Shown piece after piece: positions 1-6,237 of a stretch of DNA of 10,411 bases. Both the position numbers and the translations under genes were made by a program. The notes beneath the pieces are model-generated. The model was given only the letters and a program-made list of their open reading frames with translations, did not search any database and was not told where the DNA came from. This stretch comes from DASCOT01 sp036012155 (GTDB taxonomy: Bacteria > Acidobacteriota > UBA890 > WLXD01). Each line of letters starts with the position of its first letter. Within the stretch, counting starts at the first letter, position 1. The stretch spans positions 1 to 10,411 of the forward strand of contig DASCOT010000167.1 in assembly GCA_036012155.1 (NCBI GenBank), given 5' to 3'.

Positions 1-1
1 C

Positions 2-793
2 TTTGGCGACCGCTTGGTCTGGGGCGATCGGGTCATCGAGCTCCAGGTGGCCAATCTCGACGCGGCCTTGCTCTACGTCTTTGCGATGCTCTCGATGGGC
101 GTTTACGGCGTGATCCTTGCCGGCTTCGCCTCGCGCAACAACTACGCGATCATGGGCGGCCTGCGGGCCACTGCGCAGATGATCTCCTACGAGATCGCTC
201 TGGGGGTGGCCATCCTCGGTGTGATCATGGTGTACGGGACCATGAACCTGTCTGAGTTGGTCCGCGCCCAGGGGCATATGATCGGTGGCTGGATACCGCT
301 GTGGGGCATTGTTGCGCAGCCCGTGGCCTTCTTCATCTTCGTGACGGCGGCACTGGCGGAGACCAAGCGGCTGCCCTTCGATTTGCCGGAAGGAGAGTCC
401 GAGATCATCGGTTACTTCGTCGAGTACAGCGGCATGAAGTTCGGGATGTTCTTTCTGACGGACTTCCTGGAGACCATCATGGTTTCCTGCCTGGCGACGA
501 CGCTCTTCTTCGGTGGCTGGCAGATACCGTTCCTTACACCCGAGGGATTTCTGCTGCCCTGGGGCGCGGAGATCCCGGTGTCGAACCTGGTCTATGTTCT
601 GCTCGGCGTGGCGAGCTTCACGATCAAGGTGATCGTCTTTTCCTGGCTGTTCATGCAGATCCGCTGGACCTTGCCGCGCTTCCGCTACGACCAGCTCATG
701 TCACTGGGATGGAAGGGGTTGTTCCCGGTCGCCGTCGTCAACGTCGTGGTGACAGCCTTGGTGCTGTTGTTCTTCGCCGAGGGGGCACCGTGA
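2..793 (+). CDS. nuoH: NADH-quinone oxidoreductase subunit H (complex I), 5'-truncated by window edge
   Basis: Membrane subunit of respiratory complex I that forms much of the quinone-binding chamber where the hydrophilic arm meets the membrane arm. The reading frame is already open at base 2, so the N-terminus lies outside the window; 263 residues are visible of a family that is usually about 325-430. Seen here: several long hydrophobic segments, the conserved LRATAQMISYEI stretch, and the cytoplasmic quinone-chamber loop AETKRLPFDLPEGESE followed by EYSGMKFGMFF. The C-terminus ends in another hydrophobic segment (VAVVNVVVTALVLLFF). Its TGA overlaps the GTG start of nuoI, as expected for translationally coupled nuoH-nuoI. 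The loop between PEGESE and EYSG seems one residue shorter than the E. coli protein as I remember it. Identification is secure. Confidence 0.95.
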   Translation, partial: FGDRLVWGDRVIELQVANLDAALLYVFAMLSMGVYGVILAGFASRNNYAIMGGLRATAQMISYEIALGVAILGVIMVYGTMNLSELVRAQGHMIGGWIPLWGIVAQPVAFFIFVTAALAETKRLPFDLPEGESEIIGYFVEYSGMKFGMFFLTDFLETIMVSCLATTLFFGGWQIPFLTPEGFLLPWGAEIPVSNLVYVLLGVASFTIKVIVFSWLFMQIRWTLPRFRYDQLMSLGWKGLFPVAVVNVVVTALVLLFFAEGAP

Positions 794-1401
794 CCGTACG
801 AGTTGTTCAGAGACGCGAGCTGACGTTCTGGGAGAACCTCTACGTTCCGCAGATCGTCTCGGGTCTGAAGATCACCTCCAGGCACTTCTTTCGGAACCTC
901 TTTCTACACATCGCCCACCTGTTCGGTCGTCTCAGGCACATCCGTGCGTCCGTTACGTATCAGTATCCCGAGGAGCTACGGCCGCTCATGTCGAGGTTCC
1001 GCAGCCGCCACCGGCTTACGCAGCGTGACAACGGCGCGCCACGCTGCGTTGGCTGCATGCTGTGCGAAACGGTCTGTCCGGCCAAGTGCATCACTATCGT
1101 GCCGGCGGAGCACCCCGACCCGCACGTCGAGAAGCACCCGGTGCGCTTCGATATCGATCTCGGTGTCTGCGTCTACTGCGGCTATTGCGTCGAGGTGTGC
1201 CCGGAGGACGCGATCCGGATGGACACCGGGATACTGGATGTGGCGGCGTACTCCAGGGAGGCAATGAGGCTCGACATCCACGAGCTCATGGACCCCGGGC
1301 TGCGGAAGCCCCTCGGCGATTGCCGCCTGGATTTTCCCCACAAGTGCGAGCTCACCGGCGGCGAGATGAAGGGCAGCTGGGATCCTGGAGATTCGCCATA
1401 G
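790..1401 (+). CDS. nuoI: NADH-quinone oxidoreductase subunit I (complex I, two 4Fe-4S clusters)
   Basis: Ferredoxin-like subunit of the complex I peripheral arm that carries clusters N6a and N6b and passes electrons towards the quinone site. Two complete CxxCxxCxxxCP motifs are visible: C86, C89, C92, C96 and C127, C130, C133, C137 of a 203-residue protein. This is within the usual length range. An amphipathic N-terminal region (WENLYVPQIVSGLKITSRHF) precedes them and probably sits on NuoH. I chose the GTG at 790 because it overlaps the nuoH stop codon (GTGA), has a purine-rich GAGGGGG at 779-785 just upstream, and begins where similarity to the family begins. The open frame extends further upstream, but only as an out-of-frame read of nuoH. 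The next gene is not nuoJ, so either the operon ends here or it has been rearranged. Confidence 0.95.
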   Translation: MTVRVVQRRELTFWENLYVPQIVSGLKITSRHFFRNLFLHIAHLFGRLRHIRASVTYQYPEELRPLMSRFRSRHRLTQRDNGAPRCVGCMLCETVCPAKCITIVPAEHPDPHVEKHPVRFDIDLGVCVYCGYCVEVCPEDAIRMDTGILDVAAYSREAMRLDIHELMDPGLRKPLGDCRLDFPHKCELTGGEMKGSWDPGDSP

Positions 1402-1463
1402 ACGGCCCGGTTCGGCGTCTTCCGTAGCGGTCGGTTTACTGCAACGGGCAACACGGAGGGGCG

Positions 1464-2138
1464 ATGGTGCATGGGGGCAGGCACGTCGGCGGTGGGACTG
1501 CGCTGATCGCAGTGCTGGCGCTGATTGGCACTGCGTGCGCGTCTGCGCAGCGAGCCGGCGTGTTACTCACCGGCGCTACGATGGGAACCCGCTACACCGT
1601 ACGGGTGGATGATGCTCGCGCGCCCGCCGCCGAGTCGTCGATCGGCGACCTCATTGTCTCGACGCTGGAGCGGATCGATCGCCTGATGTCGACGTATCGA
1701 GAAGATTCCGAGGTTTCGGCACTCAACCGGGCTCCGGCGCACCAACGAATCCCTCTCTCGCCGGAAACCGTGAGGGTCCTCTCCGCCGCCCTCGCCCTAT
1801 CGTTGGACTCAGGCGGCGCCTTCGATATCACGGTCGGCCCAATGGTCAACGTTTGGGGGTTCGGACCGTCGGGTAACAGCAACGCGCCGCCGTCGGACCG
1901 TGTGCTTGCCGAGGCCCTGCGCCACGTGGGCTCCGACAAGATTGCGCTCGATGCCGCCGCCGGCACGGCGACGAAGCTCGATGGTGACGCCTACGTCGAT
2001 CTGTCGGGAATTGCCAAGGGTTACGCAGTCGATGCGGTCGTTGCGGCGCTGGCAGCGGCGGGTTTGCGTGCTAACGAGCGCTTCGAGCGCCGTGTGACGC
2101 CGGCGTACGGGCGTGCTGTTGCAGCCGCGGGACGATGA
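1464..2138 (+). CDS. apbE: ApbE-like FAD:protein FMN transferase, lacking the C-terminal catalytic half
   Basis: ApbE proteins attach FMN from FAD covalently to Thr/Ser of redox proteins such as NqrB/C and RnfG/D in the periplasm. Family signatures in order: an N-terminal hydrophobic segment with Cys25 (an imperfect lipobox, IGTAC), GATMGTRYTV, LMSTYREDSEVSALNR, SGGAFDITVGPMVNVWGFGP and DLSGIAKGYAVD at about residues 179-190. The protein ends at 224 residues; full-length members have about 330-350. Missing are the GGE segment, the DPRTG-type motif and the C-terminal Asp/Thr metal site. The last 20 or so residues (ERFERRVTPAYGR) resemble a typical ApbE C-terminal tail, so I infer an in-frame internal deletion rather than a frameshift; no missing motif appears in another frame. 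A GGAGG at 1455-1459 supports the ATG start. Catalytic activity is unlikely unless the gap is an assembly error. Confidence 0.8.
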   Translation: MVHGGRHVGGGTALIAVLALIGTACASAQRAGVLLTGATMGTRYTVRVDDARAPAAESSIGDLIVSTLERIDRLMSTYREDSEVSALNRAPAHQRIPLSPETVRVLSAALALSLDSGGAFDITVGPMVNVWGFGPSGNSNAPPSDRVLAEALRHVGSDKIALDAAAGTATKLDGDAYVDLSGIAKGYAVDAVVAALAAAGLRANERFERRVTPAYGRAVAAAGR

Positions 2139-2500
2139 CGAAACGGAATCGTAAGGGCAGCGCGCTAGTCTACTCGACGGCACACGGGCAGATGTGTCCA
2201 CGCTGCCGTCGGCCGACGATTCGGTGTCTCTGTCGCGAGCTCGTGCCGACCCCGAAAGGTGATGGTGTTGTCCGGGTAATGCGACAGACGAAAGGGCGTC
2301 GTGGCAAAGGGGTGACGCTGATCACCGGGGTGCCGCTCACCGGGCAGGAGTTGGTCGATCTCGGCAAGGAGCTGAAGCGTAAATGTGGCTCCGGAGGAAC
2401 CGTCAAAGAGGGGACGATCGAGATCCAGGGCGACCATCGAGACGCGCTGGTTGCAGAGCTCGAGCGGCGCGGCTGGGTGGTCAAGCGCGCCGGAGGGTAG
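2135..2500 (+). CDS. yciH: SUI1/YciH family translation initiation factor
   Basis: Bacterial homologue of eukaryotic initiation factor eIF1/SUI1; YciH has been linked to start-site fidelity and translation under stress. The 121-residue product has an N-terminal LVYSTAHG, then a probable metal-binding knot with C21, C24, C31 and C33 (CPRCRRPTIRCLC). The SUI1 domain spans about residues 43-118: GDGVVRV, RQTKGRRGKGVTLITG, the KCGSGGTVKEG loop and IEIQGDHRD, ending in KRAGG. E. coli YciH, as I recall it, lacks the Cys cluster, but several other Proteobacteria have it. The ATG at 2135 overlaps the stop of the preceding frame (ATGA) and there is no strong Shine-Dalgarno sequence, so translation probably depends on coupling to the shortened apbE frame. 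It converges on the multicopper oxidase gene. Confidence 0.92.
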   Translation: MTKRNRKGSALVYSTAHGQMCPRCRRPTIRCLCRELVPTPKGDGVVRVMRQTKGRRGKGVTLITGVPLTGQELVDLGKELKRKCGSGGTVKEGTIEIQGDHRDALVAELERRGWVVKRAGG

Positions 2501-2503
2501 CCC

Positions 2504-2546
2504 GCCGCCCAGGCGCGCCGCCAGGCGCCCTTGTTCCACGCGGCGC
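2504..2546. repeat. GC-rich direct and inverted repeats at the convergent junction, possible terminator
   Basis: Between the convergent yciH and multicopper oxidase genes (63 bases) lies a near-perfect direct repeat, GCCGCCCAGGCGC at 2504-2516 and GCCGCCAGGCGC at 2517-2528. The palindrome GGCGCGCC is at 2512-2519, and a GCGCC/GGCGC stem (2525-2529 with 2542-2546) encloses a 12-base loop. No T-tract follows on either strand, so intrinsic termination is only a guess. The repeat itself is directly visible. Confidence 0.3.
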
Positions 2547-2563
2547 TTCTCAAGCTAGCGGAC

Positions 2564-4291
2564 CTACTCCCAAACGCCGAACGACAGCATCATCCCGGTG
2601 TGGAGGTGTTCGGCGATGTGGCAGTGCAGGACCCACTCACCCGGATTCGACATGTCGACGAGGATGTCGATCGTCGAGGCTACCGGAACCAGTGCCGTAT
2701 CCTTCCACACCAGGTTGTCGTTGCGCACGCCGTCTGTCTCGAGAACCAGAAAACGTTGTCCGTGCAGATGAATCGGGTGATTCATCGGGTGCAGAGTCTC
2801 GGGGTCATTGAAGATACGGATCTTGACGATATCACCGGAGTCGAAATCCCAGTAGATCTCCATGTTCTCTCTGCCGGTGTCGAGATCGCGCAGAATCCAC
2901 AAGACCTGGCTACCGCTCGCCAGCCAGTTCATCATCGGCATCGTGTCGTTCCACTCGACGGGCGGCACGTAAAGGCCCTTCTCGAACTCCATCGAGAGCA
3001 CTATTGGCAGCGGCAGGTCCCTGACCTCCAGGCTGAGCTCGAGCCGGCGGTCGGGCGGCTTGTCGAAGTAGGGGCGGAAGCGCTCTATGTCGAGATCCGC
3101 ATCGGCGTTGTTGCTCAGGTGCTCGAAGCCGTTTGCATGGCTGTCGACGACAGGGTCGCTGCTGACCTCGACGGTGCCGAGACGATCGACGTGCGGGTAG
3201 AACACACCGCGGAAGTGGTTGATTGCTTGGATCGTGTTCTCGATCTTCACGTCACCGGGCTCCTCGAAGAGCACCTCGACAACGTAGCGCTCGCCAGGCG
3301 CGATCACGACGCTGTGAACCCATGCCTCACGCTCGAACTTGCCCGCGTCCGAGGCGATGATCTTCATGGGCACGCCATCGAACGTGAGGTTGAAGGTGCG
3401 CGCGTTCGCGGCGTTGGCGAGGAAGAAGCGCACTAGCTCGCCACGCTGCACCGACAGGCGATAGCCACTCTCGCCGTTGATGAGCATCACATTGCCGAAG
3501 CGCCCCATGAGGGCGTGGGTTGGCGCGTCGCGTCCCCAAGGCAGGGCGCCCATCGGGTCCATCAGGATGTCGTCGAGAATGAGAACTTCCTCGCGGTTGG
3601 CGGGGCCGTAGTAGTCGTCCTCGAGCGGGGCGACGAGCAACGCACCGTAGAGGCCGAGGTCCATCTGTATGTCGGTACGAACCTGCGGGTGGTACCAGTA
3701 GATACCCGAGTCGGTGAAGTGAACCTCGTAGGTGAAGGACTTACCGCGCGCCACTGGATCCTGGGAGACGACCGGGGTGCCGTCGAATTCGTTGTCGACC
3801 CGAACGCCATGCCAACGCACGGTTGTAGGCATCTCGATGTTGTTGGTGAAGTGGACAGTGATCGTCGAACCCTGCCTGGCCCGAATCAAGGGGCCAGGAT
3901 ACTGGCCGTTGTAGCCGTAGGCGACGAGCTCGCGGTGACCGATGGTGCGGCGTACCAGCGTCGCCTCCAGGTCGATCTCGTCGCCGTCGCCGAGATCGCG
4001 AACCTCTCTGGGCTCAGCCTCGGGCAGCATGCGTGGGTCGATGTCGAGGCCCGGCAGGAAGGGCTCGATCGGCGGCACAGCGCCCTCGAGCCCAGGCAGC
4101 ATCGGCATCATCGTATCCATGGGGGGCATGCGCCACACGGCCTTGCCGTCTTCGGCGGTGGCGCCCATCTGATGTCCCTGGTGCTGGCCCGAAGCTGACG
4201 CAGCGACTGCCAACAGGGTGGCGAACAGAGCTGCCGGCACGGCAACGGATTGGCTTGGCTGGCTCGACATGAACATGCGCGCTCGCTGCAC
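2564..4291 (-). CDS. Periplasmic multicopper oxidase (laccase-like) with two altered trinuclear-cluster ligands
   Basis: Three-domain multicopper oxidase of 575 residues, probably exported. The GTG at 4291 is preferred over ATGs 5 and 7 codons later because it gives the signal peptide a basic start (R3, R5) before VAVPAALFATLLAVAASASG. The mature N-terminus is rich in His and Met (QHQGHQM; MPPMDTMMPM at 55-64). Cupredoxin motifs: RWHG at 159-162, YWYHPQ at 198-203, HPMNHPIHLHG at 501-511 and HCHIAEHLHTGMM at 556-568. Type 1 copper ligands H505, C557, H562 and M567 are all present. Family members normally have HWHG and HxH in the first two motifs; here R159 replaces a type 2 ligand and Q203 a type 3 ligand. 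The codons read CGT and CAG, so this is not a translation slip. Substrate is unknown; O2 reduction may be impaired. It is divergent from the peroxidase operon. Confidence 0.92.
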   Translation of the reverse strand: MQRARMFMSSQPSQSVAVPAALFATLLAVAASASGQHQGHQMGATAEDGKAVWRMPPMDTMMPMLPGLEGAVPPIEPFLPGLDIDPRMLPEAEPREVRDLGDGDEIDLEATLVRRTIGHRELVAYGYNGQYPGPLIRARQGSTITVHFTNNIEMPTTVRWHGVRVDNEFDGTPVVSQDPVARGKSFTYEVHFTDSGIYWYHPQVRTDIQMDLGLYGALLVAPLEDDYYGPANREEVLILDDILMDPMGALPWGRDAPTHALMGRFGNVMLINGESGYRLSVQRGELVRFFLANAANARTFNLTFDGVPMKIIASDAGKFEREAWVHSVVIAPGERYVVEVLFEEPGDVKIENTIQAINHFRGVFYPHVDRLGTVEVSSDPVVDSHANGFEHLSNNADADLDIERFRPYFDKPPDRRLELSLEVRDLPLPIVLSMEFEKGLYVPPVEWNDTMPMMNWLASGSQVLWILRDLDTGRENMEIYWDFDSGDIVKIRIFNDPETLHPMNHPIHLHGQRFLVLETDGVRNDNLVWKDTALVPVASTIDILVDMSNPGEWVLHCHIAEHLHTGMMLSFGVWE

Positions 4292-4370
4292 CTTGCTCGG
4301 GGAGGACTTCCTAAACTAGGATTTCACGATCCGAGAATATTAAATAGTCGGACGGAGTGGAAGAAACAGA
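4292..4370. promoter_or_regulatory. Divergent promoter region between multicopper oxidase and peroxidase-cupredoxin operon
   Basis: This 92-base intergenic gap (79 bases before the Shine-Dalgarno sequence) must drive both directions. It holds an AT-rich island, AATATTAAATA at 4336-4346, that stands out in GC-rich surroundings and contains the palindrome AATATT. A weak plus-strand pair, TTGCTC at 4293-4298 and TAGGAT at 4317-4322 (18-base spacer), is possible. Small inverted repeats AGGA-CT-TCCT and CCTA-AAC-TAGG lie within 4303-4320 and could be operator half-sites. No known regulator site is recognised. Confidence 0.3.
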
Positions 4371-4377
4371 GGGAGGA
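4371..4377 (+). promoter_or_regulatory. Shine-Dalgarno sequence that fixes the peroxidase start
   Basis: GGGAGGA lies 6 bases before the ATG at 4384. The open frame begins earlier, at 4357, but only this ATG has a good ribosome site and is followed directly by a signal peptide. Confidence 0.75.
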
Positions 4378-4383
4378 TCCCCA

Positions 4384-5463
4384 ATGAGAACGAGCACGCC
4401 CGGTTTCGCCATCGCGCTCGCCGTGCTCGCAATCGCCCCGACGGCCTGCGATCAGAGTGAGCCGCCCTTCGTCCCCGAGGTTCCCGAGCTGCCGGTGTTT
4501 CCGGAGGAGCTGGACATCGATCTATTCTGGGTTCCCGAGGACAACCCCATTACGCCGGAAAAGGTGGCGCTTGGCTGGCAGCTCTTCTACGAGCCGCGCT
4601 TGTCGGCCGACGAGACCATTAGCTGTGCGTCGTGCCATGTCGCCAACGCGGGCTTCGCGGATCCGCGTCGCGGATCCGTAGGGGTCGATGGGACCGTAGG
4701 CGGGCGCAATGCGCCCACCGTAATCAACGCCGTGTTCAGCGACGCGCTGTTCTGGGACGGTCGTGCCGGATCCCTCGAGGAACAGGCGGTTGGGCCGATC
4801 ATGAACCCGATCGAGATGGGCAACACGCTCGAATCCATGGAGGCACGGCTCGCCGAGATTCCCGGTTATCGGCAGCAGTTCAAGGCGGTCTTCGGCGCCG
4901 ATCAGATCACCTCCGAGTTGGTGGGCAAGGCCATCGCCACCTTCGAGCGAACGGTTGTCTCGGCAAACTCGCCCTGGGATCGGTCACTGCTGAGCGGAGA
5001 CGAGTCGCTGATCTCCGATGCCGTACGTCGGGGCAATGCGCTGTTCAACGACAAGGCCGGATGCTCACAGTGCCACGCGGTAACCAACGTCGACAGCGTA
5101 CCGGCGGACCTGTACCAGAACACCGGTGTCGGCATGAACATCGAGAGCCCCGACCTGGGTCGCTATGTCCAATCCGAAATGGAGGAGGATCGAGGTGCGT
5201 TCAAGGTTCCGATGTTACGCAACGTCACGGAGACGGCGCCGTACATGCACGACGGTACCTTGGCGACGCTCGAGGACGTCATCCGCTACTACGAGCGGGG
5301 CGGCGATCCCAATCCGTGGCTCGACGAGAAGATGAAGCCACTCGAGCTCACGGATCAGGAAAGGCAGGATCTATTGGCGTTTCTCGAGGCGCTCACCGGC
5401 GAGGTGCCGGCGTTCACCAAGCGTGCACCGCGGTTGCCGCCGGACGTCGGCGACGCACCGTGA
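4384..5463 (+). CDS. Di-heme cytochrome c peroxidase / MauG-like protein
   Basis: Periplasmic di-heme c-type cytochrome of the bacterial cytochrome c peroxidase/MauG family, which reduces H2O2 with electrons from small cytochromes or cupredoxins or, in MauG, carries out protein-radical oxidations. The protein has 359 residues. A signal peptide (ALAVLAIAPTAC) leads to Cys22, possibly a lipid-anchored Cys with an imperfect lipobox, followed by a Pro/Glu-rich linker. Heme sites are C81-A-S-C84-H85 and C227-S-Q-C230-H231. Other family landmarks are GGRNAPTVINAVF, LFWDGRAGSLEEQA with W124, NPIEMGN, and APYMHDGTLATLEDVI at 285-300, whose Met288 is a likely heme ligand. Length and motif order match MauG-like peroxidases. 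The stop codon overlaps the start of a cupredoxin-like gene, suggesting an electron-transfer partner. Peroxidase versus MauG-like oxidase activity cannot be settled from sequence alone. Confidence 0.93.
   Translation: MRTSTPGFAIALAVLAIAPTACDQSEPPFVPEVPELPVFPEELDIDLFWVPEDNPITPEKVALGWQLFYEPRLSADETISCASCHVANAGFADPRRGSVGVDGTVGGRNAPTVINAVFSDALFWDGRAGSLEEQAVGPIMNPIEMGNTLESMEARLAEIPGYRQQFKAVFGADQITSELVGKAIATFERTVVSANSPWDRSLLSGDESLISDAVRRGNALFNDKAGCSQCHAVTNVDSVPADLYQNTGVGMNIESPDLGRYVQSEMEEDRGAFKVPMLRNVTETAPYMHDGTLATLEDVIRYYERGGDPNPWLDEKMKPLELTDQERQDLLAFLEALTGEVPAFTKRAPRLPPDVGDAP
4656..4678 (+). repeat. 12-bp palindrome with overlapping direct repeat inside the peroxidase gene
   Basis: CGCGGATCCGCG (4656-4667) is a perfect palindrome, and CGCGGATCCG recurs at 4669-4678, offset by 13 bases and so in another reading frame. 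It encodes part of FADPRRGS just after the first heme motif. It is probably chance in GC-rich coding DNA. Confidence 0.5.
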
Positions 5464-6137
5464 GCGGGCCTGCCGCGGGAGCGGGCGCTCGCTGTTCGGC
5501 CGCCCGTGTGTTGAGCGCACTGAACGTTGCTCTACTGGTGATCGTGGCCGCTGCGCTGCCGGCGTCAGCAGAAGCGCAGGCGAGGCCTGAGCCGGAGACC
5601 GGCACGATACGCGGTGTTCTGGCGCATCGGATCGCGCAGAGACTCCCCGCCGCCGTCTACATCGCTGCGACTGACGGTGCGCAGACCGCTCCGAATGGCG
5701 TCAATCCGGTGATGGACCAGATCAACCTGACGTACACGCCTCACGTGCTTCCAGTTCTGGTCGGCGCGACGATCGATTTCCCCAACAGTGACGAGACTCG
5801 GCACAACGTCTATACGGCCAAATCCTCCGTGTGCCAGTTCAATCTCGGAATCTACGACGCCGGCGTCGTCAAGCACGTAAAGTGCGATACGCCTGGTGTG
5901 ATCATGTTGTTGTGCAACGTCCACGCCGAGATGCGTGGATTCATCATCGTCTCTCCGACGCCGTACTTCGACACCACCGATGAGGCCGGGGAGTTCGTGA
6001 TCGAGGGGGTGCCGCCGGGTACCTACAGGCTAACCTTCGAGCACGAGCGGCTGGAGGCGAAGGAGCTCGAGGTGACCGTGAGGGCCGGAGCCGAATCTCA
6101 CGTCGAGTTCACCGGCCTCGGTCGCAAGAGGTCATAG
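5460..6137 (+). CDS. Blue-copper cupredoxin-like protein (methylamine-utilisation-type) with C-terminal carboxypeptidase-regulatory-like domain
   Basis: Small exported electron-transfer protein of 225 residues. A signal peptide (h-region about residues 18-33, LSALNVALLVIVAAALP, cleavage near ASA or AEA at 35-39) is followed by a cupredoxin fold. IDFPNSDETRHNVY contains H115, and PGVIMLLCNVHAEMRGFI contains C152, H155 and M158: together a complete type 1 copper set. The tail from about 169 to 219 (YFDTTDEAGEFVIEGVPPGTYRL) looks like a carboxypeptidase-regulatory beta-sandwich. This architecture occurs in proteins often annotated 'methylamine utilization protein' and found beside MauG-like cytochromes, as here. 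The GTG start at 5460 overlaps the peroxidase stop (GTGA) and lacks its own ribosome site, so I infer coupled translation. It is the obvious candidate electron donor or acceptor for the peroxidase. Two extra cysteines (C125, C142) have no assigned role. Confidence 0.85.
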   Translation: MSGPAAGAGARCSAARVLSALNVALLVIVAAALPASAEAQARPEPETGTIRGVLAHRIAQRLPAAVYIAATDGAQTAPNGVNPVMDQINLTYTPHVLPVLVGATIDFPNSDETRHNVYTAKSSVCQFNLGIYDAGVVKHVKCDTPGVIMLLCNVHAEMRGFIIVSPTPYFDTTDEAGEFVIEGVPPGTYRLTFEHERLEAKELEVTVRAGAESHVEFTGLGRKRS

Positions 6138-6222
6138 TGCTGGCTCGAAAGGTCATCGTATTCGCACCAGGTCGACGACGGCCGGATCTCGACGGCGCGG
6201 CTGAGGCCTGACCGATGGGCCC

Positions 6223-6237
6223 GCGCCTAGCTGGCGC
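6223..6237. terminator. Short GC hairpin at the convergent cupredoxin/pseudopilin junction
   Basis: GCGCC at 6223-6227 pairs with GGCGC at 6233-6237 around a TAGCT loop, and the pseudopilin stop codon falls at the stem-loop border. With no T-tract, a termination role is weakly supported. Confidence 0.2.

Noticed and set aside
2040..2138. Frameshift as the explanation for the short ApbE protein
   Set aside because: None of the three forward frames between the break and yciH contains the missing GGE, DPRTG or C-terminal motifs, so sequence is absent rather than shifted.
2531..3436. Long plus-strand open frame of 301 codons opposite the multicopper oxidase
   Set aside because: It lies wholly antisense to a gene with clear cupredoxin motifs, its translation has no recognisable domain and looks like a mirror of GC-biased codons.
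3515..4198. Second plus-strand open frame antisense to the multicopper oxidase
   Set aside because: Same reason: low-complexity Val/Glu/Arg-rich shadow with no start signal or known motif.
4632..5459. Upstream extension of the cupredoxin reading frame through the peroxidase gene, suggesting a large fusion protein
   Set aside because: The upstream part is the +1 frame of the heme peroxidase and has no signal or fold; the GTG at 5460 with the following signal peptide is the natural start.
5460..6137. Possibility that the cupredoxin-like protein is a nitrous oxide or cytochrome oxidase subunit II fragment
   Set aside because: The Cu site has one Cys (C152) with H155 and M158, not the two-Cys CuA pattern CxxxC, so a type 1 site is the better reading.
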